Source: Erythrobacter litoralis
GTDB taxonomy: Bacteria; Pseudomonadota; Alphaproteobacteria; Sphingomonadales; Sphingomonadaceae
Direction of reading: 5' to 3'
NCBI RefSeq assembly: GCF_001719165.1
Contig: NZ_CP017057.1
Coordinates: 1,054,001 to 1,118,000 of the forward strand
Length of the DNA stretch: 64,000 nt
A program made the translations under genes and the position numbers. Positions 20,833 to 30,904 of the stretch are shown in pieces. Each line of letters begins with the position of its first letter. The first letter of the stretch is position 1. The notes under the pieces were generated by a model. That model saw only the letters and a list, made by a program, of their open reading frames with translations, was not told the origin of the DNA and searched no databases.

Positions 20833-22953
20833 TTGTTCGCTGCACCCCGTATTGCCGCTGTTGCATGGCTGAAGGCGCTCGCCGCGCTGTGCCTGGCGCT
20901 GTACGCGGCCTCGTCTGCCTCGCAGGACGAACCGCTCGCCGCACCGCGCTTTGGCGACGAGAACATCGCGGTCGAACTCTTCGCCGATGGCCTGCCCGAG
21001 CCGGGCGAGGAATGGATGTTGGCGCTGCGCTTCACCCCGCGCTCGAAGGAGTGGCACGGTTACTGGCGCAATCCGGGCGATGCCGGGCAGGGGATGACCC
21101 TGAGGCTCGACCTGCCGGATGGCTGGGAGGCGGGCGACGCGCTCTATCCGGTACCCGAGACACTCGTGATCGGCGGGCTGATGAACCATATCTACGAGGG
21201 GCGCTATGCCGTGCTGGTTCCGGTGCGCGTGCCGGAGGAAGCTGCTGCCGGGGGCATGCCGCAGGTCCGCGCGCAGGTCGAATTCCTCGCCTGCACCGAC
21301 CGGGTCTGCGTGCCGCAGGACGCGCTGGTCGAAGCGAGCACGGGCGGCGATTTCGCGCGCTGGCGGGCCGAAGTCGCGCCCCTGATCGATGCTCGGGCGC
21401 GCTTCGAAATGTCGGCGGGGGCGCTGCGAATCGGCGTCCCGCTGCCCGCGGAGGTTGATCTGCCCGAGCCGCATGTCTTCATCGGCAACGAACGCCTAGT
21501 CGATTACGCCGCGTCTCAGACATTGCGGCGCACGGACGACATGCTGATCGCGGAAATCCCGCTCGACGATTATGGGGAGGGCGCGGGCGATACCGTCTCC
21601 GGCATCCTCGCTTTCGGAGCAGGGGCGGGGGTTCGCTTCGAGGCCGAACCCGGTGCGGTGCCCGCTGGCGGCGAGCTCGTCGCTGGTTCGGTCGAGACTG
21701 CGACCCCGCCGCTCTGGACGCTCGTTCTCGGCGCGCTCGTCGGGGGGCTGATCCTCAACATCATGCCCTGCGTGTTTCCGATCCTCTCCCTGAAGGCGCT
21801 GAGCCTCGCCCGCGCGGGCGAGAGCGAAGCCGCGGCGCGCATCGAAGGCGCTGCCTACACGGTGGGCGTGGTCATCGCCTGCGTCGGGCTCGGCGCGGTC
21901 ATGCTTGCCCTGCGCGCGGCGGGCGAGCAGGTCGGCTGGGCCTTCCAGCTGCAGGAGCCGGGCGTGGTCGTCGCCTTGCTCCTCCTTGCAAGCGTCATCA
22001 CTGCCAATTTCGCCGGGGTGTTCGAATTGCCGAGCATCTCGACCGGGGCGGGCGCACGCAAGGGAGCCGGGGGAGCCTTTGCCACCGGGCTGCTCGCCGC
22101 CTTCGCCGCGACGCCGTGCACCGGGCCGTTCATGGCCGCGGCGCTCGGTGCGGCCCTGTTGCTCCCCGCGCCGATCGCGCTGGTGCTGTTCGCGATGCTG
22201 GGGCTTGGACTGGCGCTGCCGTTCCTGCTGCTCGGCTTCGTCCCCGCACTGCGGCGGCGCCTGCCGAAGCCGGGGGCGTGGATGAACACCTTCCGGCGTG
22301 TAATGGCGATCCCGATGGGGCTGACCGCGCTCGCGCTGGTGTGGCTCACGGTGCAACTCGGCGGGCGCGGTTTCGGCCTGTTTGCGCTCATCGCTGTGTT
22401 CGGCGTGGTGCTCGCGCTGTGGGTCGTGGGCCGGCTGCAGCAGGCAGGCAAGATGGCCTGGCCCGCTTTCGGCCTCGTTGCCGCGCCGTTCCTGATCTTC
22501 GGCGCTTTCGCGCTTCCGGCGGGCTACGAACCGCGCACTGAGCGCATGGCCGAAAGCGTGCTCGATCCCGTCCCGTTCTCGCGAAAGGCGCTGACCACGG
22601 CCCGGGCTTCGGGCGATCCCGTGTTCGTCTGGTTCACCGCCGATTGGTGTGTCACCTGCAAGGTCAACGAAAGCGTCGCGATCGAGCGCGAGGCGACGCG
22701 CGAAGCCTTCGAGGCCGCGGGCGTCGTCCCGATGGTCGGCGACTGGACCGTGCGCGACGAGGCGATCACGCAATTCCTGTCGGATCGCGGCGCTGCCGGC
22801 GTACCGCTCTACCTGTGGTACGAACCGGGCGCTGCCGAGCCCGAACAATTGCCGCAGGTGCTCGGCCCCAGCAGCCTCGTGGAGCGCGCGGCGCTCAGCC
22901 GGACTTCGAGCGGCAGCGCTCGATCAGTTCCATCGGAAGCGGGCTCGGATTGA
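20833..22953 (+). CDS. dsbD: Thiol:disulfide interchange protein DsbD-like
   Basis: A 706-residue inner-membrane protein in the DsbD order. It has a signal peptide (residues 1-30, ending ASSASQ), a periplasmic DsbD-alpha-like domain with Cys pair FLACTDRVCVP, and a central eight-helix domain with redox cysteines in IMPCVFPI and FAATPCTGPF. The C-terminal thioredoxin domain has W605-C-V-T-C609. It carries electrons from cytoplasmic thioredoxin to periplasmic thiols. The start is probably TTG 20833, preceded by AAGAGG. An ATG at 20819 is in another frame and stops quickly. The last 20 codons overlap the convergent lipoprotein gene by 59 bases. Confidence 0.92.
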   Translation: MFAAPRIAAVAWLKALAALCLALYAASSASQDEPLAAPRFGDENIAVELFADGLPEPGEEWMLALRFTPRSKEWHGYWRNPGDAGQGMTLRLDLPDGWEAGDALYPVPETLVIGGLMNHIYEGRYAVLVPVRVPEEAAAGGMPQVRAQVEFLACTDRVCVPQDALVEASTGGDFARWRAEVAPLIDARARFEMSAGALRIGVPLPAEVDLPEPHVFIGNERLVDYAASQTLRRTDDMLIAEIPLDDYGEGAGDTVSGILAFGAGAGVRFEAEPGAVPAGGELVAGSVETATPPLWTLVLGALVGGLILNIMPCVFPILSLKALSLARAGESEAAARIEGAAYTVGVVIACVGLGAVMLALRAAGEQVGWAFQLQEPGVVVALLLLASVITANFAGVFELPSISTGAGARKGAGGAFATGLLAAFAATPCTGPFMAAALGAALLLPAPIALVLFAMLGLGLALPFLLLGFVPALRRRLPKPGAWMNTFRRVMAIPMGLTALALVWLTVQLGGRGFGLFALIAVFGVVLALWVVGRLQQAGKMAWPAFGLVAAPFLIFGAFALPAGYEPRTERMAESVLDPVPFSRKALTTARASGDPVFVWFTADWCVTCKVNESVAIEREATREAFEAAGVVPMVGDWTVRDEAITQFLSDRGAAGVPLYLWYEPGAAEPEQLPQVLGPSSLVERAALSRTSSGSARSVPSEAGSD

Positions 22954-23419
22954 TTTCGACCGTGCCCGCGCCGGGCAATGTCGCGATCAGGCGCCGCGGC
23001 CCGGAAAGCGGCTCCCATTCTTCGCTTTGCGCGTCATGCGTGCCCTGCCAGATGCGGCGATTGCCGGCCTCGGTCGCATCGACCGGGAGCCTGCCGACAT
23101 GGCCGTTGCCGACGAGCGCGAACATCGCCTGCGCGCCCTCGTCGGCCGGGCTGATACGGGTGATGGACAGGGTGCCTGCGCCCGCATCGCAGGCGAGTGC
23201 GATCAGAGCGGGTTCGCCCGGCACGCCGTACACGATGCGCTCTTCGGCCCTGTCGCTGGGTGCCCACACCGCGCCCTCGGTCTCGGGCGAGGGCAGGGGC
23301 GTGGACGCGAAGCTCGGCTCGCTCTCGGGGGCCGAGCGCGTCAGCGTCTCGTCGGTCGGCGGCGGCTTGCAGGCGGCACAGAACGCCGCGAGCAGGCCAA
23401 GCGCGAGCGCTCCTTTCAT
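22895..23419 (-). CDS. Putative lipoprotein, unknown function
   Basis: A 174-residue protein with a short signal sequence and a lipobox-like LLAAFCAAC ending at about residue 17, then a Pro/Ser/Glu-rich linker and a small beta-rich domain. I recognise no family. It begins inside the last codons of the S10 peptidase gene (overlap 23416-23419), so the two are co-translated and probably both exported. Its 3' end overlaps the end of dsbD on the other strand by 59 bases, which is unusually long for this window. Confidence 0.75.
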   Translation of the reverse strand: MKGALALGLLAAFCAACKPPPTDETLTRSAPESEPSFASTPLPSPETEGAVWAPSDRAEERIVYGVPGEPALIALACDAGAGTLSITRISPADEGAQAMFALVGNGHVGRLPVDATEAGNRRIWQGTHDAQSEEWEPLSGPRRLIATLPGAGTVEINPSPLPMELIERCRSKSG

Positions 23420-24915
23420 CGGGCCCGGATGAACGCGCGCAGGTCCCGCGACAGCTTGCCGCGATCCTCGTCGCGCACATACATCATGTGGCCCGCATCG
23501 TAATAGCGGAAGGTCAGCCGATCCTGCGGGATGCCGGGCCGGTTGAGCGAATATTCCGCGCCGAAGAAAGGCGTTGCGAAATCGTACCACCCTTGCGCGT
23601 TGAACAGGCGCAATTCGCTGTTCTGACGCATCGCCTTTCCGATCAGCGGGGCGACGTTGAGATAGGCCCCGCGCCCCTGCCCGCCGAGGCTCCAGTCCCA
23701 GTAGCGGCCCGGATCGCGTCCGATCGAATTGTATTGCCGGTCGGTCTCGAAGCCCAGCGTCTCGCGCGCCCAGGAATTGATCGCGGCGGTGTAGCCTGCA
23801 TCGATGCCGTAGAAGCTCGGGTCGTTGTCGGGATATTCGCCCGCATTGTCGTAATCCTCGCCGGTATAGCGCGCATCGAGCCGCCCGATGGTGAGCCCGC
23901 GGTCGCGCAGCAGCTCCTTGTAGAAACGCTGGCTGGTCACGCGCAGGTTCGCCTGTTCGAGATATTGCTCGGAAAGGCCCGTGAGGCGGGAAAGCTCCGC
24001 GCGCACGGCGGCGCGTTCGGCTTCGGGCAGGTCCTGACCCTTGAGCAGCGCGGTGGCGAAGGGACCGATCGCGAAGCGGCGTGCCTCTTCGGCGATCGCT
24101 TCGACCGATTCCGCTTCGACCTTGCCGTGATAATGGGCCGCCGCCGCCATGTTGGGCAGCGTCACCACATAGGCGAGTTCATTGCCCGGCGTCGGCTCGC
24201 GCATGGCGAAATCGAGAATGGTGGAAATCAGGATGAGGCCATTGAGGCCGACATCGTTGTAGGTCGAGCCTTCGAGTTCATCGACGACCATCGCCGTGCG
24301 GGTCGTGCCATAGCTTTCCCCGCCGAGATATTTCGGGCTGTTCCAGCGCCCATTGTCGTTGATCCACCGCCGGATCACCTCGGCGACGGCGCGCGCGTCC
24401 TGCCTGAGGCCATAATATTTCTCCGGGTCGGTGCCCTTGGTGAGATAGGAATAGCCCGTCCCCGGCGGGTCGATGAAGACAAGGTCGGCGACGTCGAGCA
24501 GGCTGTCCGGATTGTCGACGATCGGATAGGGCGGTGCCCCGTCGTCGCGCGCATCGGAGGGTATCGCCACCCGCTTCGGCCCGAATGCACCCATCTGCAG
24601 CCAGACGGAGCCCGAACCCGGCCCGCCATTGTAGATGAAGAATACGGGGCGCGAGGTGTCCTTCGGATCCTTGACGTATGAGGTGGTGACGATCACCGCC
24701 TCGGGCTTGCCGTCGTCCGACGCGAGCACCGTTTCGCCGATGGTCGCGGTGTAATCGATCCGCTGCCCGCCGAAAGTGCCGGAAAGCTTGCGTGTCTTGA
24801 CCTGCGGGTCGATCTGCGCGGCTTCGGGCGTGGCGCCATCGTCCTGCGCGGTTAGGGGAGCGGAAAGGGCGAGAAGCGAGGCGGCAGCGAGCGCGCCGAT
24901 GAGTTTGATTGTCAT
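23416..24915 (-). CDS. Exported S10-family serine carboxypeptidase
   Basis: A 499-residue peptidase with a signal peptide (cleavage near residue 23, LTAQ). The S10 features are FFIYNGGPGSGS at about 92-103 (oxyanion region), the nucleophile Ser201 in GGESYGTTR, an Asp region near LFNAQGWYDFATP, and the His of YDAGHMMY near the C-terminus. It should cut C-terminal residues from peptides in the periplasm or outside the cell. Members of this type are common in Sphingomonadales and Xanthomonadales. It forms a unit with the downstream lipoprotein. Confidence 0.9.
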   Translation of the reverse strand: MTIKLIGALAAASLLALSAPLTAQDDGATPEAAQIDPQVKTRKLSGTFGGQRIDYTATIGETVLASDDGKPEAVIVTTSYVKDPKDTSRPVFFIYNGGPGSGSVWLQMGAFGPKRVAIPSDARDDGAPPYPIVDNPDSLLDVADLVFIDPPGTGYSYLTKGTDPEKYYGLRQDARAVAEVIRRWINDNGRWNSPKYLGGESYGTTRTAMVVDELEGSTYNDVGLNGLILISTILDFAMREPTPGNELAYVVTLPNMAAAAHYHGKVEAESVEAIAEEARRFAIGPFATALLKGQDLPEAERAAVRAELSRLTGLSEQYLEQANLRVTSQRFYKELLRDRGLTIGRLDARYTGEDYDNAGEYPDNDPSFYGIDAGYTAAINSWARETLGFETDRQYNSIGRDPGRYWDWSLGGQGRGAYLNVAPLIGKAMRQNSELRLFNAQGWYDFATPFFGAEYSLNRPGIPQDRLTFRYYDAGHMMYVRDEDRGKLSRDLRAFIRAR

Positions 24916-24982
24916 GGGGCTGCGTGTTGGCAGGCTTGACGCATGGCTTCAAGTGCCCGGAAAGCCGCTATCGACGAACCGC

Positions 24983-27178
24983 TTACGGCTTGCCGCCCAT
25001 CTTCTTGTAACGGGTCTTGCCGTATCGGGTCTTGCGCGTTCCCGGCTTGCCCTCGTTCGACCGACCGACGCGCGGCGCCTTCTTTTCTTCGTCGGGCAGG
25101 CCGAGTTCGTCCGCTTCGAGCCGGCGGATCTCGTCGCGCAGGCGCCCCGCTTCCTCGAATTCCAGGTTCGCTGCGGCATCGCGCATGCGCTTTTCGAGGT
25201 CTTCGATGTAGGATCGCAGGTTGTGACCGACGAGATTGTTGACCTCATCGTCGCCGGTATCGACCGTCACGCCGTCCTGCGAAGCCGTATGCGCGACGAT
25301 ATCGGCGATCTGGCGGCGGATCGTCTGCGGGGTGATGCCGTGTTCCTCGTTGAAGGCCTTCTGCTTTTCGCGGCGCCGGTCGGTTTCCGCCATGGCGCGT
25401 TCCATGCTGCCGGTGATCCGGTCGGCATAGAGGATCACACGCCCGTCCACGTTGCGCGCGGCGCGGCCGATCGTCTGGACCAGCGAGGTTTCCGAACGCA
25501 GGAAGCCTTCCTTGTCGGCATCGAGAATGCACACGAGCCCGCATTCGGGAATGTCCAGCCCCTCGCGCAGAAGGTTGATGCCGACGAGGACGTCATAGAC
25601 GCCCATGCGCAGGTCGCGGATCAGCTCGATGCGCTCCAGCGTCTCGACGTCGGAGTGCATGTAGCGGACCCTGACGCCCGCCTCGTGCATGAATTCGGTG
25701 AGGTCCTCGGCCATGCGCTTGGTCAGCGTGGTGACGAGCGTGCGGTAGCCCTTGGCCGCAGCCTTCTTCGATTCCTCGATGCAGTCCTGGACCTGGTCCT
25801 CGACGGGGCGAATGTCGACAGGCGGGTCAATGAGGCCGGTCGGGCGGATCACCTGTTCGGCGAAGACGCCGCCTGTCTGCTCCATCTCCCACGGGCCGGG
25901 CGTTGCCGAAACGCAGAAGGTCTGCGGACGCATCGCGTCCCATTCGTTGAAGCGCAGCGGGCGGTTGTCGATGCACGAAGGCAGGCGGAAGCCATACTCC
26001 GCGAGCGTCAGCTTGCGCCTGTGGTCACCGCGCGCCATCGCGCCGATCTGCGGCACCGTCTGGTGGCTTTCATCGACGAACAGCAGGGCGTTTTCGGGGA
26101 GGTATTCGAACAGGGTGGGCGGCGGCTCGCCCGGCAGCCGGCCGGTGAGGAAGCGGCTGTAATTCTCGATGCCTGCGCACGATCCGGTGGCAGCGATCAT
26201 CTCGAGGTCGAAATTGGTGCGCTGTTCCAGCCGCTGGTGTTCGAGCAGGCGGCCTTCGGCTTCCATCTCCTTGAGCCGTTCGGCGAGTTCGAAGCGGATC
26301 GCCTCCATCGCCTGCTTCATGGTGGGGCCGGGCGTCACGTAGTGCGAATTGGCATAGACCCGCACCTTGTCGAGGCTCGCGCCCTTCTTGCCGGTGAGCG
26401 GATCGAATTCGCTGATCTCCTCGATCTCGTCGCCGAAGAAGCTGACCCGCCAGGCCGTGTCCTCGTAATGCGAGGGGAAGATCTCGAGGCTGTCGCCGCG
26501 CACCCGGAAGGACCCGCGCGCGAAGGCGACGTCGTTGCGCTTGTATTGCAGGGCGACGAGCTTGCGGATCAGTTCGCGCTGGTCGACGCTTTCGTCCTTC
26601 TTGATGTCGAAGATCATCGCCGAATAGGTCTCGACCGAGCCGATGCCGTAGAGGCACGAAACGCTCGCGACGATGATCACGTCGTCGCGTTCGAGCAGTG
26701 CGCGCGTGGCCGAATGGCGCATCCGGTCGATCGCCTCGTTCACGCTCGATTCCTTTTCGATATAGGTGTCGGAGCGCGGCACGTAGGCTTCGGGCTGGTA
26801 ATAGTCGTAATAGCTGACGAAATATTCGACCGCGTTTTCGGGAAAGAAGCTCTTGAATTCGCCGTAGAGCTGGGCCGCGAGGATCTTGTTCGGAGCGAGC
26901 ACGAGCGCGGGCCGCTGCAATTCCTCGATCACCTTGGCCATGGTGAAGGTCTTGCCCGAGCCCGTCACGCCAAGCAGTACCTGTGTCTTTTCCCCTTCGC
27001 GCGCACCCTCGGTCAGTTCGCGGATCGCGGTCGGCTGGTCGCCCGCCGGCTCGTAGTCGGAGACGAGCTTGAACTTGCGCCCCGGCATCGACTTTTCGGG
27101 GCGAGCGGGGCGGTGCGGGGTGAAGTCCTCGCCGGTTTCCGGTTCGTCGAGGCCCCTTCTTATGACAAGCTGGCTCAT
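24983..27178 (-). CDS. uvrB: Excinuclease ABC subunit B
   Basis: A 731-residue UvrB with Walker A GVTGSGKT at residues 70-77, the beta-hairpin [17 protein letters not shown] in [10 protein letters not shown] and the helicase motif [10 protein letters not shown]-terminal UvrC-interacting UVR motif is visible in [24 protein letters not shown] (shown here as its core [11 protein letters not shown]). The basic C-terminal tail is lineage-typical. It loads onto damage with UvrA and prepares the UvrC incisions. The start at 27178 fits the family; the open frame continues far upstream without homology. Confidence 0.96.
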   Translation of the reverse strand: MSQLVIRRGLDEPETGEDFTPHRPARPEKSMPGRKFKLVSDYEPAGDQPTAIRELTEGAREGEKTQVLLGVTGSGKTFTMAKVIEELQRPALVLAPNKILAAQLYGEFKSFFPENAVEYFVSYYDYYQPEAYVPRSDTYIEKESSVNEAIDRMRHSATRALLERDDVIIVASVSCLYGIGSVETYSAMIFDIKKDESVDQRELIRKLVALQYKRNDVAFARGSFRVRGDSLEIFPSHYEDTAWRVSFFGDEIEEISEFDPLTGKKGASLDKVRVYANSHYVTPGPTMKQAMEAIRFELAERLKEMEAEGRLLEHQRLEQRTNFDLEMIAATGSCAGIENYSRFLTGRLPGEPPPTLFEYLPENALLFVDESHQTVPQIGAMARGDHRRKLTLAEYGFRLPSCIDNRPLRFNEWDAMRPQTFCVSATPGPWEMEQTGGVFAEQVIRPTGLIDPPVDIRPVEDQVQDCIEESKKAAAKGYRTLVTTLTKRMAEDLTEFMHEAGVRVRYMHSDVETLERIELIRDLRMGVYDVLVGINLLREGLDIPECGLVCILDADKEGFLRSETSLVQTIGRAARNVDGRVILYADRITGSMERAMAETDRRREKQKAFNEEHGITPQTIRRQIADIVAHTASQDGVTVDTGDDEVNNLVGHNLRSYIEDLEKRMRDAAANLEFEEAGRLRDEIRRLEADELGLPDEEKKAPRVGRSNEGKPGTRKTRYGKTRYKKMGGKP

Positions 27179-27289
27179 GCCCACGATATGCGGAGCGCGA
27201 GGCAGGTTGTGAAGTGGCTTCCATGCTTCTAGCCTTGCGAGGTTGGAAAAACGCGCCGGGTGCCGGTGCTGAAAGGGGGGATTAAGGAC

Positions 27290-27790
27290 ATGAAACTCAA
27301 CAGCCTTGCGATTGCCGCCGCAGGATTGGGCCTCGCCGCGGCGATCACTTTGCCCGACGCGCTTTTCGCCCAGGTCGATCCGCCTGAAATGCGGCCGGAG
27401 ACAGGTAAGTACAGCGCCGACATCACCGTGCAGGAGGTCGATATTCCCGGCGCCCCGCCGCAAATGGCGGGCATGATGACAAGGATGATGAGCCGGAAGA
27501 CGACCTATTGCCTGACCGAGCAGGACGTCGAGGAAGGCTACCGCGCCATCACCCGACGTTCGCAGGGCGAAGGCGGCGAGGATTGCACCTATGATCGCTT
27601 CAGCATGGAAGACGGCGAACTCGACGCGCAGATGACGTGCCGCGTGGACGGTCGCACCATGACGATGAACATGGAGGGAACCGGGACGCCCACTTCTTCG
27701 GACATCACGATGACGATGAAGGGCGACATGGGCGTGGGGCCCGGATCGATCCGGATGCGCGTGCTCCACAGGCGGCTTGGCCCGTGCTGA
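27290..27790 (+). CDS. DUF3617-family exported protein, copy 1
   Basis: A 166-residue protein with a signal peptide (cleavage after residue ~25, LFAQ). A DUF3617 domain follows, with [30 protein letters not shown], a Cys in [10 protein letters not shown] and [13 protein letters not shown]. Family members are small periplasmic proteins of unknown role. TTAAGGAC is the likely ribosome-binding site. A second DUF3617 gene follows 32 bases later and shares the same landmarks, so the pair arose by tandem duplication. Confidence 0.85.
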   Translation: MKLNSLAIAAAGLGLAAAITLPDALFAQVDPPEMRPETGKYSADITVQEVDIPGAPPQMAGMMTRMMSRKTTYCLTEQDVEEGYRAITRRSQGEGGEDCTYDRFSMEDGELDAQMTCRVDGRTMTMNMEGTGTPTSSDITMTMKGDMGVGPGSIRMRVLHRRLGPC

Positions 27791-27822
27791 GCCGGCGCGC
27801 ATTCACGAGGGAGGATGGAAGT

Positions 27823-28398
27823 ATGAGAAAAGCGGTAATTGCAGCGTCACTCGCGGCGCTGCTCGCAGCGTGCGGCGGGGAAACCGAGGGCAGCACGGAC
27901 ACCGCCGAAGGCTCCTCGGCAGGTGACGATGCGGCGAGCGGCGGCGATCTCAGCATGGCCGAGGTGGCCGAGCGCGCCCGCGAAGGCACGGTCCGCCCGC
28001 AGCCCGGGCAATACCGCTCGCAGGTCGAACTGGTCGATCTCGACATACCCGGTGCGCCGCCGCAGGCTGCCGAGATGATGCGCGGGCAGATGTCGCAGAC
28101 AACCGAATTCTGCCTCACCCAAGAGGACGTCGAGGAAGGTTTCCGCCAGCTCGCGAGCCAGCCGCAGGGCGGTGATTGCAGCTTCAACAAGTTCGACGTC
28201 GATGGCGGCGAGATCGATGCCGCGATGAGCTGCACCAATCCGGGCGGCGGGACGGTCAACATCTCGATGCAGGGCACCGGGCGCGAGACCTCTTCCGAAT
28301 TCACGATGCGGATGTCCGGCGATCTCGGCGGGACCGGCGAAGGGTCGATGACGATGAAGCAGACGAGCGAGCGGATCGGCGACTGCTCGGCGGGCTGA
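27823..28398 (+). CDS. DUF3617-family lipoprotein, copy 2
   Basis: A 191-residue paralogue of the preceding gene. It has a lipobox (LLAACGG, Cys17), a Ser/Gly/Asp-rich linker and the DUF3617 core ([55 protein letters not shown]). It differs from copy 1 by being lipid-anchored rather than soluble. GGGAGG precedes the ATG. Function unknown. Confidence 0.85.
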   Translation: MRKAVIAASLAALLAACGGETEGSTDTAEGSSAGDDAASGGDLSMAEVAERAREGTVRPQPGQYRSQVELVDLDIPGAPPQAAEMMRGQMSQTTEFCLTQEDVEEGFRQLASQPQGGDCSFNKFDVDGGEIDAAMSCTNPGGGTVNISMQGTGRETSSEFTMRMSGDLGGTGEGSMTMKQTSERIGDCSAG

Positions 28399-28468
28399 CC
28401 CGGCAGGCTTCGATGACCGAAACCAAACGCTTCACCGGGCATTCAGTCGGTGGAGGTATGAAGCTTGC

Positions 28469-29305
28469 ATGAAATCGAATGCCCTTCTTGATGGTCTTCA
28501 CAAGATCGCCTCGCGCATGGCGGGCGAGAACGGGGCGCAGGACGCCGACCGCGAATGGCGGCTGACCCTTCCCGAAAGCGAGTTGGCGCGCCGGATCGCG
28601 CTTGCGCGGGAGGATTATCCCGAGGAGGAGCATGGCAAGCCCCCGCTCGCACGGCTCCTGGGAGAGTTCGATTTTCTTGCCGAGCCGTTCCGGCGAATGG
28701 TGCGCACGATCCCGGTGGAGCCATGCGATCGCCCTCGCACGGTCATGATCCTGCCCGGCTTCGCCACGCAGCCCCGGCGCATGCGCTACATGGCGCAGCA
28801 TCTCGAGCGGGCCGGCCACACCGCCAAGCGCTGGGGGCTCGGTTTCAACTGGGGGCCGAACGAGGCCAAGTTCGAGCGGTTAGAAAAGCGCCTTCTCGAC
28901 CTTCACGAGCGTGCTGGCGAACCCGTGGTGCTGCTCGGCTGGAGCCTCGGCGGGCTGTTCGCGCGCGAGCTTGCCAAACGCCACCCGCACGCGGTCGCCA
29001 AGGTCATCACGATGGGTTCGCCATTTTCCGGGTCTCCAAGGGCCAACAATATGTGGCGGGTCTATCAGTTCATCACCGGGCACCGGGTCGATCAGCCGCC
29101 GATCGACGTCGATCTCCAGGCCAAGCCCCCGGTCGAGACGGTAGCCATCTGGAGCCCCAATGACGGCGCGATCGCCCCGCGCAGCGCCGCAGGCTTTCCC
29201 GGCGAGCGCGACCGCGCCATCGCGCTGCGCTGCACCCATATGGGCTACACCTATTCGCCCGAAGCAATCCGCACCGTGCTAGCGGAATTGCGCCGCACCG
29301 ACTGA
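28469..29305 (+). CDS. Alpha/beta hydrolase (esterase/lipase-like)
   Basis: A 278-residue alpha/beta hydrolase. The core begins TVMILPGFATQPRRMRYM, the nucleophile Ser is in VLLGWSLGGLFAREL (near residue 157), and a late His sits in CTHMGYTYSPE. The first 80 residues are an extra helical segment outside the core. The sequence is like the small lipase/PGAP1-like hydrolases found next to membrane-lipid genes; the substrate is unknown. ATG 28469 overlaps the stop of a 19-codon frame beginning at 28413, preceded by GGAGG, so translational coupling is possible but unproven. Confidence 0.83.
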   Translation: MKSNALLDGLHKIASRMAGENGAQDADREWRLTLPESELARRIALAREDYPEEEHGKPPLARLLGEFDFLAEPFRRMVRTIPVEPCDRPRTVMILPGFATQPRRMRYMAQHLERAGHTAKRWGLGFNWGPNEAKFERLEKRLLDLHERAGEPVVLLGWSLGGLFARELAKRHPHAVAKVITMGSPFSGSPRANNMWRVYQFITGHRVDQPPIDVDLQAKPPVETVAIWSPNDGAIAPRSAAGFPGERDRAIALRCTHMGYTYSPEAIRTVLAELRRTD

Positions 29306-29424
29306 GCGCTCCGGCACGGGAATTCCCAAGCGCCCTTTATTTTTCGCTGGGTGAGGCTACACTGACCTTCGCGGGCGCAGCATGATTGCGCGCCTGCCCG
29401 ATCGAAGATCCATCCGGGGGGTGA

Positions 29425-30876
29425 ATGACGGCCGAGGCGCAGCAACAATCCGTCCATTTCGACGAGATGCACGATGCCGAGGGCAATACGCGCGAAGCCT
29501 ACCGCGATTATTGTGACTGGTATCTGGGGCAGGAACAGGCCTCGCTGCGCCGCAAGGACAAGGAGGCGGACGACACCTTCCGCCGCACCGGGATCACTTT
29601 CAACGTCTACGGTGAGGATGAGGCGGAAGAACGCCTGATCCCGTTCGACATCGTCCCGCGCATCATCACGGCGGCCGAATGGCGCCGCCTCAGCCGCGGG
29701 ATCGAACAGCGGGTCAGGGCGCTCAATTCCTTTCTCTACGACATGTATCACCGCCAGGAGATCGTGCGCGCAGGCCGCGTGCCCGAAAGCCTGTTCCGCC
29801 ATAACGAGGCGTGGCTGCCCAACATGGTCGGCTTTACCCCGCCTGGCGGGATCTACACCCATATCGTCGGGATCGATCTCGTGCGCACGGGGCCGGACGA
29901 GTTCTACGTGCTGGAGGACAATGCGAGGACGCCGTCCGGGGTCTCCTACATGCTGGAGAACCGCGAAACGATGATGGCCATGTTCCCGGACCTGTTCAGC
30001 CGGGTTCCGGTCGAATCCGTCTCCGACTATCCGCGCCGCCTCGCCCGCAGCCTCGCCGCCTGCGCGCCCCACGGCCGGGGCAGCGGACCGGGCGGCAAGC
30101 CGACGGTCGCGGTGCTGACGCCCGGCATCTTCAATTCGGCCTATTTCGAACACGCCTTTCTCGCCGACCAGATGGGCGCCGAACTGGTCGAGGGCAGCGA
30201 CCTGCGCGTGGTCGAGGGCAGGGTGCAGATGCGGACCACGCGCGGCTACAAGCCGATCGACGTGCTCTATCGCCGGGTCGACGACGACTACCTCGACCCG
30301 CTCAGTTTCAATCCCGACAGCGTGCTGGGCGTGCCGGGCATCATGGACGTCTATCGCGCGGGCGGGATCACCATCGCCAATGCGCCGGGCACGGGGATCT
30401 GCGACGACAAGGCGATCTATTCCTTCATGCCCGACATCGTCGAATTCTATACCGGTGAGAAACCGCTTCTGCCGAATGTGGAGACATGGCGCTGCGCCGA
30501 TCCCGACAGCCTCGCCTACGTGCTCGACAACCTCGAGGAACTTGTGGTCAAGGAGGTCCACGGTTCGGGCGGCTATGGCATGCTCATCGGCCCGACCGCG
30601 ACCAGGAAAGAGGTGGCGGAATTCCGCAAGAAGCTCGAGGCTGCGCCCGACAACTACATCGCCCAGCCGACGCTCTCGCTGTCGACGTGTCCGATCTACA
30701 CGAAAAAGGGTCTGGCCCCGCGCCATGTCGATCTTAGACCTTTCGTGCTCGTCAGCCCGAACGGGGTCGAGATCACGCCCGGCGGTCTCACCCGCGTCGC
30801 GCTGAAGAAGGGGTCGCTGGTGGTCAATTCCTCGCAAGGGGGCGGGACCAAGGATACTTGGGTGCTGAAGGACTGA
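29425..30876 (+). CDS. Circularly permuted ATP-grasp protein (type 2, DUF404/DUF407)
   Basis: A 483-residue protein of the circularly permuted ATP-grasp family. It has EFYVLEDNARTPSGVSYMLENR (shown in part as LEDNARTPSGVSYMLENR) near residue 165, YRRVDDDYLDP, APGTGICDDKAIYSFMP, and the permuted ATP-binding motif KEVHGSGGYGMLIGP near 375-389. Comparative genomics predicts a peptide-bond-forming ligase acting with the alpha-E partner. First gene of the Anbu cluster; the next gene starts 28 bases downstream. Confidence 0.93.
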   Translation: MTAEAQQQSVHFDEMHDAEGNTREAYRDYCDWYLGQEQASLRRKDKEADDTFRRTGITFNVYGEDEAEERLIPFDIVPRIITAAEWRRLSRGIEQRVRALNSFLYDMYHRQEIVRAGRVPESLFRHNEAWLPNMVGFTPPGGIYTHIVGIDLVRTGPDEFYVLEDNARTPSGVSYMLENRETMMAMFPDLFSRVPVESVSDYPRRLARSLAACAPHGRGSGPGGKPTVAVLTPGIFNSAYFEHAFLADQMGAELVEGSDLRVVEGRVQMRTTRGYKPIDVLYRRVDDDYLDPLSFNPDSVLGVPGIMDVYRAGGITIANAPGTGICDDKAIYSFMPDIVEFYTGEKPLLPNVETWRCADPDSLAYVLDNLEELVVKEVHGSGGYGMLIGPTATRKEVAEFRKKLEAAPDNYIAQPTLSLSTCPIYTKKGLAPRHVDLRPFVLVSPNGVEITPGGLTRVALKKGSLVVNSSQGGGTKDTWVLKD

Positions 30877-30904
30877 TGGGGCCGATGAAGGGAGATCCGC
30901 GCGC

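Noticed and set aside
24983..27802. A long minus-strand frame that would extend UvrB by about 208 residues
   Set aside because: The extension covers the divergent DUF3617 gene and has no homology; UvrB starts normally at 27178.
28413..28472. A 19-codon leader ORF overlapping the alpha/beta hydrolase start
   Set aside because: The overlap (ATGA) is suggestive, but the leader has no ribosome site of its own, so I did not list it as a gene.
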